The translations under genes were made by a program, and so were the position numbers. The notes beneath the pieces were generated by a model. It was not told where the DNA came from, ran no database searches, and saw only the letters and a list, made by a program, of their open reading frames with translations. 64,000 nucleotides of DNA from contig NZ_CP060695.1 in assembly GCF_014352875.1 (NCBI RefSeq), positions 1,519,501-1,583,500 on the forward strand. Reading direction: 5' to 3'. This DNA is from Polaribacter pectinis (GTDB lineage Bacteria; Bacteroidota; Bacteroidia; Flavobacteriales; Flavobacteriaceae). Below are positions 1 to 9,649 of this stretch, one piece after another; position 1 is the stretch's first letter, and each line of letters starts with the position of its first letter.

Positions 1-2521
<2,521 letters not shown>

Positions 2522-2536
2522 AATTTTTATTTTATG

Positions 2537-2555
2537 CAAGGGTTTAAAACCCTTG
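2537..2555. repeat. 19-bp inverted repeat upstream of pirin-1
   Basis: CAAGGGTTTAAAACCCTTG has perfect 9-bp arms around one base and ends 15 bases before the pirin ATG. It could be an operator or a hairpin in the leader. Without a T-run on either side it is a poor terminator. Confidence 0.5.
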
Positions 2556-2620
2556 TTAAATTGTTAGACTTTTTGATTCATAAAGAGCTAAAGTAATTTG
2601 TTATTGACTATCGTCTTTCT

Positions 2621-2712
2621 GCGTTAGGGATTGAGTGGTTTGTTTGAGCTCTTTTTTCTTTTTCAGAAAAAAAGCGAGTAGCGAAAGCCCGACCTTTTTA
2701 GGGAACGCCCTA
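2621..2712. repeat. Dispersed intergenic repeat, copy A
   Basis: The segment opens GCGTTAGGGATTGAGTGG, passes through a short T-rich/A-rich hairpin core, then reads GCGAAAGCCCGACC and ends GGGAACGCCCTA. The same flanks and core order occur at 13356-13459 and, more diverged, at 5931-6006. Its last bases supply the stop codon of pirin-2 (TAG, complement of 2710-2712). I recognise this as a repeat type common between flavobacterial genes; its mobility and function are unknown to me. Confidence 0.7.
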
Positions 2713-3579
2713 ATATAAATGTCCCATTTTGCCTTGCTGAAAATCACGCATTGCTTCCAAAATTTCTGTCTGTGTATTCATAACATAAGGGCCATATTGA
2801 GTTACTTTTTCTTTAATTGGCGCTCCTGAAAGTATCAATAAAGTACTTTGTTTTTTTGCTTTAAATTGAATAAAATTTCCATCTTGATTGAACGTAATCA
2901 TTTGGTTTTCTCCTTTTTGTAAAACTTCGGAATTATTTACCAAAATTTCTCCTTCCAACAAATAAATTAAAGATTGATGGTTTTCTGGAAGTTCAATTTC
3001 CATTTGTCCATTTTCATCTGCAATTGCAGTAAAAACATTTACTTCGGTTTGTGTTTTAATCAGACCATTTTCAGTTGCTTGATTTCCTGCAATAATGTTC
3101 AATAATACTTTTTTATCTTCTGAAAATAACTTCGGAATTTGTTCGTCTTCTAAATGTTGATAATTTGGCGGAATCATTTTATCTTTTGCTGGTAAATTCA
3201 GCCATAATTGAATTCCTTCTAAATCGCCACCTTTTTTTACAAACTCTTTTGTTGGAGCTTCAGCATGAATAATTCCACGTCCAGCAGTTGTCCATTGAAC
3301 ACCACCAGCTTTTACAACCATTTCATTTCCCAGAGAATCTCTGTGCAATTGTTCTCCTTTAAACAACAACGTAATTGGCTCAAAACCTCTGTGTGGATGT
3401 GGCCCTAAATCGAACGGATTGTTAAATTCTGAAATTGCATAAGGTCCATAATGATGCAATAATAAAAACGGATCTACATTTTCGAGTCCTTCTGTTGGCA
3501 ATGGTTGACGCAGTTTTATTGGCCCCATATTTACCAACGGACTTGTAACTTTATGTTGAATTGTTTTTTGTGTTCTCAT
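2710..3579 (-). CDS. Pirin family protein (long form)
   Basis: A 289-residue bicupin, close to the length of typical pirins (about 290). The metal ligands are His61 and His63 in GPHPHRG, then His105 and Glu107 in IIHAEAP. The N-terminal cupin is well conserved and a C-terminal pirin_C region follows. Family members are Fe-dependent, with reported quercetinase activity or redox-sensing roles; the substrate here is not predictable. It is the second pirin in tandem, distinct in length and sequence from the one at 1814-2521, so probably an old paralogue. It lies 51 bases downstream of the MarR gene and may be co-transcribed, although a TTTCCAAGGGAAA inverted repeat in that gap suggests its own control. 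The stop codon is contributed by the adjacent dispersed repeat. Confidence 0.87.
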   Translation of the reverse strand: MRTQKTIQHKVTSPLVNMGPIKLRQPLPTEGLENVDPFLLLHHYGPYAISEFNNPFDLGPHPHRGFEPITLLFKGEQLHRDSLGNEMVVKAGGVQWTTAGRGIIHAEAPTKEFVKKGGDLEGIQLWLNLPAKDKMIPPNYQHLEDEQIPKLFSEDKKVLLNIIAGNQATENGLIKTQTEVNVFTAIADENGQMEIELPENHQSLIYLLEGEILVNNSEVLQKGENQMITFNQDGNFIQFKAKKQSTLLILSGAPIKEKVTQYGPYVMNTQTEILEAMRDFQQGKMGHLY

Positions 3580-3598
3580 GATTTTTACATTTATTTTA

Positions 3599-3611
3599 TT
3601 TCCCTTGGAAA
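3599..3611. promoter_or_regulatory. TTTCCAAGGGAAA inverted repeat before pirin-2
   Basis: On the minus strand, TTTCC and GGAAA arms are separated by three bases, 20 bases before the pirin-2 start. The extended block TATTTTCCAAGG also occurs upstream of the doxX-osmC pair (5804-5813), where the core TTCCAAGGAA overlaps the -33 promoter element. A shared operator is plausible. Confidence 0.4.
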
Positions 3612-3630
3612 ATATTTTTGCAAATTTTTA

Positions 3631-4068
3631 CTATCGAATTTTGTCTAATAAATCACTTAATTGAGACGCTTCTTTCTCCGTTAAATTCTCTAAAAAGGAT
3701 AGGTTTTTATTCACGTCAATATTGGAAAGTAACTCTAAACCTTCTTCTGTAATTTTTACATACACTACTCTTCTATCGTGTTCGCAACGAATTCTTTCAA
3801 TTAAGTTTTTCTCACATAATTTATCCATTAAACGTGTTGCATTTGGTGCACGTTCAATCATTCTATCTTTAATAATTTGAACCTTAATTTCTTTCTTTGC
3901 TCCTCTTAAAATTCGTAAAATATTAAATTGTTGTGGCGAAATTCCATAAGGTTTAAAGAAATCATTTTCTTTACTATTCAGCCAATTTGCTGTATATTTT
4001 ATGTTGATTAAAGCCTTTATTTTATCGTCTTTAAAATTCGATTGTATGTCTTTAGAAATATCGCCCAT
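3631..4068 (-). CDS. MarR family winged-helix transcriptional regulator
   Basis: A 145-residue one-domain DNA-binding protein, normal for MarR/SlyA. The recognition region reads YGISPQQFNILRILRG, followed by the conserved wing block NATRLMDKLCEKNLIERI and DRRVVYVKITEEG. Two cysteines, in DKLCEKN and RIRCEHDRR, sit beside the recognition helix and wing. MarR proteins of the OhrR/QsrR/YodB kind sense oxidants or quinones through cysteines, so these are candidates for sensing residues (inference; their positions are not the canonical N-terminal one). The gene begins two bases after the glutaredoxin-like gene, which in turn follows the FMN reductase closely. It is therefore the third gene of a tight operon and is probably autoregulated. 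Likely targets are the surrounding pirin, OsmC/DoxX and fadH genes. Confidence 0.88.
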   Translation of the reverse strand: MGDISKDIQSNFKDDKIKALINIKYTANWLNSKENDFFKPYGISPQQFNILRILRGAKKEIKVQIIKDRMIERAPNATRLMDKLCEKNLIERIRCEHDRRVVYVKITEEGLELLSNIDVNKNLSFLENLTEKEASQLSDLLDKIR

Positions 4069-4070
4069 TT

Positions 4071-4319
4071 TTACGCTCTTAAATTTAAGTCTTGCATTAT
4101 TTTATTAAATTCTTCTGTTGTTGGTGTTAAATAAACTTCTTCATCAACAATTAAAGTTGGGTATTTAACAACGCCACCATATAATTCTTTTGTATGTTTT
4201 TTTGCCTCTTCATCTAACGCAACATCTTTATAAACATAGGGAATGTCTGTAGAATTTAGGAAATTCTTAAATGCAACTGTGTATGCATGTCCTTTTCTTC
4301 CGTACAAAGTTATTTTCAT
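4071..4319 (-). CDS. Glutaredoxin-fold protein lacking any cysteine
   Basis: An 82-residue protein with glutaredoxin layout: an initial strand MKITLYG, a helix AYTVAFKNFL at the usual active-site helix, the mid-chain cis-proline block VKYPTLIVDEE (TVP-like), and a C-terminal helix. The CxxC position reads GRKGHAYT, and no cysteine occurs anywhere in the protein. It therefore cannot do dithiol or monothiol redox chemistry and may bind a partner or a thiol ligand, or be a degenerate relative. It sits between an FMN reductase (3-base gap) and a MarR regulator (2-base gap), so its transcription is tied to them. The fold is inferred from pattern alone and no function is known. Confidence 0.75.
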   Translation of the reverse strand: MKITLYGRKGHAYTVAFKNFLNSTDIPYVYKDVALDEEAKKHTKELYGGVVKYPTLIVDEEVYLTPTTEEFNKIMQDLNLRA

Positions 4320-4322
4320 AAT

Positions 4323-4859
4323 TTATTGATTTACCGATTTTTCAAAATCATTTACTGCTGTTTTTAATTGCTCGTTTAAGTCTTCTTCTATAATTTTTCC
4401 GTCTTTAAAATTATCAGAAAAACTTGGTAAAGAGAATGTTAAAAGCTCTTTTACTCCCATTCTTGGAAACTTTGAAACTCCTGCTTCTAAAACTGATTGT
4501 CCACCTCTTGCTCCAGGTGAAGTAGCCATTAATAACAACGATTTATTTCTAAAAACTTTTGCTTCTATTCTTGAACTCCAATCGAAAATATTTTTAAAAG
4601 CGGATGCATAAGAACCATTGTGTTCTGCTAAAGACAAAATAAAACCATCGTATTTATCTAATAATTTTGAGAATTTCTCTGCGTTTTCTGGAAATCCGTT
4701 TTCTTTTTCTTCATCTTCGCTGTAGATTACCATTGGATAATCTCTTAAATCGATTACATCGAATTTTGTGTTTTCTAAATTTTCTGAAGCGTAAGTTGCT
4801 AACTTTTTATTAATTGATGTTGAACTTGTACTTCCTGCAAATGCTAATATCTTTTTCAT
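4323..4859 (-). CDS. NAD(P)H-dependent FMN reductase / quinone reductase-like flavoprotein
   Basis: A 178-residue flavodoxin-fold protein of the NADPH-dependent FMN reductase family (like ChrR/YieF/AzoR-type flavoproteins). The phosphate-binding loop is AFAGSTSSTSINKKLA near the N-terminus. The conserved flavin-contact block EHNGSYASAFKNIFDW follows in mid-chain, with SPGARGG after it. Members reduce quinones, azo compounds, chromate or free flavin, usually in two-electron steps that avoid radical formation. It heads the tight run FMN reductase, glutaredoxin-like, marR. No clear promoter was found in the 151 bases upstream, which are filled with low-complexity repeats. A detoxifying quinone reductase role is likely given the context, but the substrate is unknown. 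Confidence 0.85.
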   Translation of the reverse strand: MKKILAFAGSTSSTSINKKLATYASENLENTKFDVIDLRDYPMVIYSEDEEKENGFPENAEKFSKLLDKYDGFILSLAEHNGSYASAFKNIFDWSSRIEAKVFRNKSLLLMATSPGARGGQSVLEAGVSKFPRMGVKELLTFSLPSFSDNFKDGKIIEEDLNEQLKTAVNDFEKSVNQ

Positions 4860-4870
4860 ATAATTTAAAA

Positions 4871-5018
4871 TGTGTAATTGTGTAATTGTTTAACTGTGTA
4901 ATTGTTACAGTTGATTGTTTTTTTTCTCGCAAAAGCTCAAAGTTTTAAACTTCTATACTGTTACTGAAAACTGCGACTGCAAACTGTCCTACTGAAAACT
5001 GCCAACTGATCTACTGAA
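4871..5018. repeat. Low-complexity intergenic repeats: TGTAATTG units then ACTG-rich units
   Basis: From 4871 to about 4915 the unit TGTAATTGT recurs with variation. From about 4957 to 5018 the motif ACTG recurs roughly every 6-10 bases (ACTGAAAACTGC, ACTGCAAACTG and similar). The second block runs into the last codons of the osmC gene. Similar ACTG-rich stretches occur at 7748-7763, 12190-12240 and 13462-13530. Confidence 0.6.
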
Positions 5019-5406
5019 TGCTACTAACTATTTCAGTTTCTCCTTTTACCATTTTTGCGACTGGACATTTTCCTGCAATTACTAACAAACGTTTTCTTTG
5101 ATCTTCATCTATTTCTTTTTCGAATGAAATTTCTTCACTTAAATGAGTTCCATTTTCGTCTTTTATTTGTGAAACATTTACTGTGATTTCTCCAACATCC
5201 CAACCTTTTCTTTCTGCATAAATTCTTAATGTGATAGAAACACAACCACCAATTGCAGTTAATAAATATTCTACTGGTGTTGGCCCATTATCATCTCCAC
5301 CAACATTTACGGGTTCGTCTATTACTGCAAAATGATTTCTCATTTTTGCTTCTGCTAAATATTTTTTGGTAGTTAAAACTACTTTTGAATTTGTGTTATC
5401 TGACAT
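5011..5406 (-). CDS. OsmC/YhfA-like peroxidase family protein
   Basis: A 131-residue OsmC-fold protein. The two family cysteines are present, in the helix AIGGCVSITLRIYAERKGW and in AGKCPVAKMV, with the usual GPTPVEYLL stretch before the first. OsmC/Ohr proteins reduce organic hydroperoxides through this thiol pair; the YhfA subgroup is less well characterised. Length is normal. Its start overlaps the end of the doxX gene by 11 bases, so the two are translationally coupled. The candidate operator before doxX would control both. The combination of a thiol peroxidase with DoxX membrane protein, pirins and MarR fits a peroxide/electrophile response. Confidence 0.85.
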   Translation of the reverse strand: MSDNTNSKVVLTTKKYLAEAKMRNHFAVIDEPVNVGGDDNGPTPVEYLLTAIGGCVSITLRIYAERKGWDVGEITVNVSQIKDENGTHLSEEISFEKEIDEDQRKRLLVIAGKCPVAKMVKGETEIVSSIQ

Positions 5407-5758
5407 TATTTATTTTTTTATTGAATATATATGAAACTATTAATAGTATCATTGCAACTACTGCTCCCATTTGTTCTCCATCTCCAATCATAAAATGTGC
5501 GAAGAATGCAAAAATAAATGCGAAGAAAAAACCTGCATAAGCCCATTCTTTTAATGTTTTGTTTCCTATGAACCATATTGCTGTTAATCCTAATAGTTTT
5601 GCAATTGCATATGGATAAATAATATAAGTTGGATACCCAAAATTGGCAAACATTCCTGCTACTTCTGCGTGATTAAAAATATACATTCCTGCAGAAAAAA
5701 GCATTAATAAAGTTAATAAACCCGTACTTATATAATAAACTATTTTGTTTGTTTTCAT
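5396..5758 (-). CDS. DoxX-like four-helix membrane protein
   Basis: A 120-residue integral membrane protein with four hydrophobic segments, beginning IVYYISTGLLTLLMLFSAGM and ending in AVVAMILLIVSYIF. It carries the YPxYIIYPYAIAKLLG pattern typical of DoxX-like proteins. DoxX relatives act with thiosulfate:quinone oxidoreductase or in membrane-associated oxidant defence complexes; the role here is unknown. The ATG at 5756-5758 is preferred. A TTG 18 codons upstream would place the start inside the promoter and operator, which is unlikely. It is the first gene of the doxX-osmC pair and has a near-ideal promoter (TTG-N20-TAACTTTG). Confidence 0.78.
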   Translation of the reverse strand: MKTNKIVYYISTGLLTLLMLFSAGMYIFNHAEVAGMFANFGYPTYIIYPYAIAKLLGLTAIWFIGNKTLKEWAYAGFFFAFIFAFFAHFMIGDGEQMGAVVAMILLIVSYIFNKKINNVR

Positions 5759-5781
5759 TTCGATTGGTTTTAAATTGAATA

Positions 5782-5831
5782 CAAAGTTACGAAATAAATA
5801 TTTATTTTCCAAGGAATATAATTCTATGGAA
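5782..5831 (-). promoter_or_regulatory. doxX-osmC promoter with TTCCAAGGAA operator over the -33 element
   Basis: On the minus strand the -7 element TAACTTTG (complement of 5782-5789) and a -33 TTG (complement of 5810-5812) are separated by exactly 20 bases, the Bacteroidota consensus. The palindrome-like TTCC-AA-GGAA at 5807-5816 covers the -33 element. A second, similar site, TTCTATGGAA, lies at 5822-5831. Repression by occlusion is the natural reading. Confidence 0.65.
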
Positions 5832-5868
5832 TATGATGTATTTGTTTTGATTATTTCTGTAAAACTAA

Positions 5869-5900
5869 AAACCCTTCAGATAATAGATTCTGAAGGGTTT
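5869..5900 (-). terminator. Terminator closing the AAA+/coiled-coil gene cluster
   Basis: Arms AAACCCTTCAGA (5869-5880) and TCTGAAGGGTTT (5889-5900) pair perfectly across an 8-base loop, with a T-rich stretch following on the minus strand. It lies beyond repeat copy B and is the only strong terminator found between 14878 and the doxX promoter. Confidence 0.75.
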
Positions 5901-5930
5901 ATTAATAAGTAATATGGTTTACAAACAAGT

Positions 5931-6006
5931 TTAGCCCTGATTGAAATGGCATCCTTTTTTTGATTTTTCTTCAAAAAAAGATATAATGGAAAGCAGGAAA
6001 TAGCTT
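5931..6006. repeat. Dispersed intergenic repeat, copy B (diverged)
   Basis: It reads TTAGCCCTGATTGAAATGGC, then ATCC with a T-run, a small A/T hairpin, then ATATAATGGAAAGCAGGAAA and TAGCTT. The order of parts (ATTGAA...ATCC-T-run, hairpin, GGAAAGC..GA) matches copy C at 13356-13459, so I treat both as one family although the outer flanks differ. Confidence 0.6.
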
Positions 6007-6015
6007 CAAAAAAAA

Positions 6016-7707
6016 TTATTGATTAATACGAATAGAATCTATCTGTTTTTGAAGACGCTGAATTTCTTTAACGTTCTTTTCCTTTTTAGAAATCAGTTGA
6101 ATGGAATCTAATATTGCCTGATTTTTTTCTATAACTGTCAGCTCTTTTTCGAAATAAATATTTTCTCCTTCACTGGTTCTCCACGCTTCGTTTAATTGAT
6201 TATAAACTTCCTCGTTCCAAGTACTTGGTTTCTTTGCGTTGATCCAAACAACATCTCTGTATTCGCTGTCTACCAAAGCTAAATCTGGTGTTGCAGAACC
6301 ATCAAACTGATTGGGATTGTTTGTACTAATCGTAGAAACTGTCCCTAAAAAGAACATGCGCTTTCTACCTGCAATATTCTTAATATATGGTCTGAATTCA
6401 ACTGGAGAATTCGCGTTCCAATCGTATTCTTTTTTAGATTCTTTTACTTTTAAAGGCATCGCAGAAACGCCTGCATAACCTTGTTTTTTTGATGCGTGAT
6501 CGTAATAATAAAACTTATCAGTACCATCTGCAGGAATAAAAACACTGTAACTTAAACTGGTTCTTTCTTCGCCAACTGGCTCTAAACCAAACCAATGATA
6601 CAACCCGCTAAATGCGCCAATTTTTGTATCAGAAAAATCGAAATCGGTTACATAAGGTTGTGCATTTTGGTCTTTTGGAGCCACTGGAATCTTAACTGCG
6701 CTTTTCATATTCCAAGGTAATGGATCTGAAAAACCTGCTAAAAACTTTAAAGATTCGGCTTGTAAACGAGAAACTTTTTCAGACAATGTATTTTGTTTTG
6801 TCAAATATTCGTAGTTTTTCATTTCTTCTGGTGAAATATAGGTTCCTTTTCCGATGGTTATTCGCTCTAAATAATCATTGAAATTATGTTCGCCATTTTC
6901 AACAACCATTACTCCACCAAAAGTTGGATATGGAAAAAAGAATCCTCTCCACTTTATTAAACTCACAACTTGAACCCAAGCACCTTTGTCGTTTTTCATG
7001 TAAAATGTGTCACTTGGCTCGTAATTGAACAACATCCAAGGGTTTAATCTTTGAACAACTGCATTGTAAGTATTTCTGCTGAATTTTAAAGATTCGCCAA
7101 TTGAAAAAGTGACTGGAATTCTATTTTCGCTCGAAAATCTTGGAAAAGGAGTTGTACTTGACACTGAAAAAACTTCTTCTGTATTGTCTTTTAAACCTTG
7201 CCAATAATATTTTTCTGTGGGCTGAATTGCCATTGTCCATTGATTGTTTCCATCTACTCTAACCAAATGTGGTAAAGAAACATCTTTGGTTTCGCCAACG
7301 GATTCGTTAGCCATCGAAAAAATATTTCTTAAAGGTTGAATTCTCTCATTTTGAGTTAATGGAAGTTCTACAATTTCAATTCTTTTTAAATCGTTAAATA
7401 CATTGTAAGTCTGCATGTAGTTGTACATTTTCTGTTGAAAACCTACGTAATAAATTGCTCCAAAAAAAAGTGCTAATAGAAACAAAATTCCTATTCTACT
7501 TCCTGTACTTGCAGATTTTCGGAATTTTCTTAATCCGAAATATAAAACAGTAAAACACAATAAAATTATAAATATGAACTTTCTAAAAAACAACAATGCT
7601 GGTTGATAATCGTCTCTTAAAAAAAACAATAATGCTATTATAATTAAAGAAAATATGATGACTCTCTTTTTCTGTTTTGATCCTTTATTCCAATAATTTT
7701 TTATCAT
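6016..7707 (-). CDS. Unrecognised membrane protein with large exported or cytoplasmic domain
   Basis: A 563-residue protein I cannot assign. Three hydrophobic segments near the N-terminus are visible (about residues 15-30, 38-59 and 70-88). They are followed by a long soluble domain rich in Trp, Tyr and Phe (WQGLKDN, GGVMVVENGEHNF, YHWFGLEPVGEE) and a C-terminal helix ELTVIEKNQAILDSIQLISKKEKNVK with coiled-coil character. No catalytic motif is evident. It is the last gene of the run starting at 14878 and is followed by repeat copy B and a terminator. It begins 56 bases after the 173-residue membrane protein. Its constant company with the AAA+ ATPase suggests it is the membrane-anchored end of one system (inference). 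Confidence 0.6.
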   Translation of the reverse strand: MIKNYWNKGSKQKKRVIIFSLIIIALLFFLRDDYQPALLFFRKFIFIILLCFTVLYFGLRKFRKSASTGSRIGILFLLALFFGAIYYVGFQQKMYNYMQTYNVFNDLKRIEIVELPLTQNERIQPLRNIFSMANESVGETKDVSLPHLVRVDGNNQWTMAIQPTEKYYWQGLKDNTEEVFSVSSTTPFPRFSSENRIPVTFSIGESLKFSRNTYNAVVQRLNPWMLFNYEPSDTFYMKNDKGAWVQVVSLIKWRGFFFPYPTFGGVMVVENGEHNFNDYLERITIGKGTYISPEEMKNYEYLTKQNTLSEKVSRLQAESLKFLAGFSDPLPWNMKSAVKIPVAPKDQNAQPYVTDFDFSDTKIGAFSGLYHWFGLEPVGEERTSLSYSVFIPADGTDKFYYYDHASKKQGYAGVSAMPLKVKESKKEYDWNANSPVEFRPYIKNIAGRKRMFFLGTVSTISTNNPNQFDGSATPDLALVDSEYRDVVWINAKKPSTWNEEVYNQLNEAWRTSEGENIYFEKELTVIEKNQAILDSIQLISKKEKNVKEIQRLQKQIDSIRINQ

Positions 7708-7720
7708 TTCTTTTACTTTT

Positions 7721-7763
7721 TTGCCACGAATTCACAAATATTTTTTAACTGAAAACTGAATAC
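7721..7763. repeat. CCACGAATTCAC fragment followed by ACTGAAAACTG unit
   Basis: The 56-base gap between the two membrane-protein genes consists almost entirely of a CCACGAATTCACAAA stretch and ACTGAAAACTGAATAC. Both resemble simple intergenic repeats seen widely in flavobacteria. No promoter was recognised. Confidence 0.4.
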
Positions 7764-8285
7764 TTAAAGCAATCCTTTGTCTTTTAAACGTTCTCTTGCG
7801 CTCTTCTCTTCTACTTTTGGCTTTTCTATTTCTTCTTGTGCTTTTTTAATTGCAACTGGCTCTTCTCCTTTTAAATCTTCTATAAAATCTTTTCCTTTTT
7901 CTACAACATCGTTGAATTTATCTTCTAAAGAATCTGACTGTTCATCTATAATTGCTGATGATTTAAAGATAAACCCTGCTAAATACGTTCCTACTAATGT
8001 TCCGAAAATCATAGAAGCAAATAATGAAATTGTTGCTAAATCAATCGGAATTAAAAAACGTGTGATTAAAATTCCAATCAAGAAAAATGATACTATAAAC
8101 ACCAATCTTAAAAGAAAACTTTGCTCATAAACAAAACCTTTTTTATCTGTAGTTTTCATCTGTAACTCTTTCGAATTCATTAATTTATTAAAGAATCTAT
8201 ATACTCTATTGGTTTGTGATTCTCTCCAATAAATAATGATTCCGAATACAATTGAGGCGATAAATATAATGAGTTCTAATGTCAT
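7764..8285 (-). CDS. Small membrane protein with acidic/basic C-terminal tail, function unknown
   Basis: A 173-residue protein with an N-terminal hydrophobic segment (about residues 3-19), a basic stretch (WRESQTNRVYRFFNKLMNSKE), a hydrophobic region at about 60-82 and another at about 86-109. A charged tail follows (DKFNDVVEKGKDFIEDLKGEE, then KKAQEEIEKPKVEEKSARERLKDKG) with helical, possibly coiled-coil character. I recognise no domain. It sits 42 bases after the 411-residue unknown gene and 56 before the 563-residue membrane protein, so the three are probably co-transcribed. It may anchor or scaffold other products of the cluster; that is a guess from layout only. Confidence 0.6.
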   Translation of the reverse strand: MTLELIIFIASIVFGIIIYWRESQTNRVYRFFNKLMNSKELQMKTTDKKGFVYEQSFLLRLVFIVSFFLIGILITRFLIPIDLATISLFASMIFGTLVGTYLAGFIFKSSAIIDEQSDSLEDKFNDVVEKGKDFIEDLKGEEPVAIKKAQEEIEKPKVEEKSARERLKDKGLL

Positions 8286-8327
8286 AATTTTAAAGTTTAG
8301 TGTTCTTATAATATAAGTCTATTTTTT

Positions 8328-9563
8328 TTAAAAATTGTTACAAATTGTTTCTACAATCCAATCTTGAACAGATTCGTCTAACGTTTCGAATCGCTCATAA
8401 AACTGTTCTTTGTCATACCAATATAAAAACAAAACATCTTTAGGTGCAATGTTTACCAACAAATACCAAATTAAATCTTGGTTTGCAGGTTTTAAAGATG
8501 AATGTGGTTTATTTAAAGCGACAAATAATTCGTCGTCTAAAATATCTTTCGCTTTTAATGTTTTTGAAATCTCTTTCTTTTGGAGAAAAAGTTCTAAACC
8601 CATCACTTTTTTACGTGCTTGTATATCTATTTTATTCAAATAACTTTTAAATAAAATTGGATCTTCTAAAACATCTTTTACTGGATGATTCGTTTCTTTT
8701 AAATATTCTGAAAAAATGTATTTTTTGATTCTATCATATCTTTTTCCTGAAACTTCTTCGTTTAAATCGAACTCAATTACATCGTAACTTAACAGTCTTT
8801 CAATTAATTCTTTATGAGAAATATGATACATTAAGACATCATACGTTGTGTCGTTTATGGCTTCTTTATAGGTTTCTTCTTTTTCGAAAATTAAGATGGG
8901 TTTTACAAAATCTCTTAAAACAAATATTCCTCCAAATGCTTTCGTGTAGAAAGAATCTGATGTAAAAGAAACCGATTCTAAATCTAAAGTTCTTTCTCTT
9001 AAATCACCATATTTTTTTGCAGATGCCAATAATTTCTGATGTAAATTTTCATCAATGAAATTTGTGTCCTCGTTAAAGATTTCAATCAGTTTTAATTGTT
9101 CTGCTTTTGCAACATCTAAATTATTTATTAAATGAAATTTAATGTTGACTTCTTTATATTTTAATACATCTAAAGGCTCGTAAAATGTATCTATATTTTG
9201 ATCAAAGTCTACACAAATCGCTGAATCTCTTGTAATATTATTTATTTTATCTCCGTGTTTTCTAAAAACAGTTTTCATCATTTCTCTGTCAAAAGAATGA
9301 AACGGATTGTAAACTGGTAATCCTTTTTGTAATGGAGTTATGATAATTGCGTGTGTGTTTGCTTCGCCATTATTTAAATAAAAAGCTTCCTTTTTTTCTT
9401 GGGCAATTTCTGGGCTCCAACCAACTCCATCAATTGAAAAATTGGTGAGTTTTGTCGCTGAAAAACCTAATTTCAACAAACATTTATTGTAACGTTCTAC
9501 TAATTTTCCACTGATGGGAATTAGTTCGCTTCTGTATAAATTGGCTTTTTTTAGTTTTTGCAT
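8328..9563 (-). CDS. Unrecognised 411-residue soluble protein of the AAA+ cluster
   Basis: No domain recognised. The protein is soluble, with mixed alpha/beta composition and no signal peptide or membrane segment. Segments that stand out are GWSPEIAQEKKEAFYLNN, the run VYNPFHSFDREMMKTVFRKH, and a Trp/Tyr-rich C-terminus. The preferred start is the ATG at 9561-9563 (MQKLKKANLYRSEL). A further ATG at 9576-9578 would add five residues, but it lies inside the GTCATTCCTGC inverted repeat, so it is probably an accidental start supplied by the repeat. It is flanked by the Nudix gene (upstream, across the repeat) and two membrane-protein genes (downstream). It is presumably a cytoplasmic partner in the same system. 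Confidence 0.6.
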   Translation of the reverse strand: MQKLKKANLYRSELIPISGKLVERYNKCLLKLGFSATKLTNFSIDGVGWSPEIAQEKKEAFYLNNGEANTHAIIITPLQKGLPVYNPFHSFDREMMKTVFRKHGDKINNITRDSAICVDFDQNIDTFYEPLDVLKYKEVNIKFHLINNLDVAKAEQLKLIEIFNEDTNFIDENLHQKLLASAKKYGDLRERTLDLESVSFTSDSFYTKAFGGIFVLRDFVKPILIFEKEETYKEAINDTTYDVLMYHISHKELIERLLSYDVIEFDLNEEVSGKRYDRIKKYIFSEYLKETNHPVKDVLEDPILFKSYLNKIDIQARKKVMGLELFLQKKEISKTLKAKDILDDELFVALNKPHSSLKPANQDLIWYLLVNIAPKDVLFLYWYDKEQFYERFETLDESVQDWIVETICNNF

Positions 9564-9571
9564 ATTCTTTT

Positions 9572-9641
9572 TTGTCATTCCTGCGAAGGCAGGAATCTAA
9601 ATTATACTTTTTATGGATTCCTGCCTACGCAGGAATGACAA
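9572..9641. repeat. Head-to-head pair of GTCATTCCTGCG...GGCAGGAATC repeat units
   Basis: A 26-bp unit (9572-9597) contains the palindromic core CATTCCTGCGAAGGCAGGAAT. A reverse-complement copy lies at 9616-9641 (differences only in the core loop, GAAG versus GTAG), separated by 18 bases. The transcript can fold into two small hairpins or one long one. This is a REP/BIME-like element of a type widespread in bacterial genomes. Here it fills the 86-base gap between the Nudix gene and the next gene of the run. Confidence 0.8.
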
Positions 9642-9649
9642 ACGTCTTT

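Noticed and set aside
5807..5816. TTCCAAGGAA as a perfect palindrome
   Set aside because: The two central bases (AA) break the symmetry; it is an inverted repeat with a 2-base spacer and was reported only as a candidate operator.
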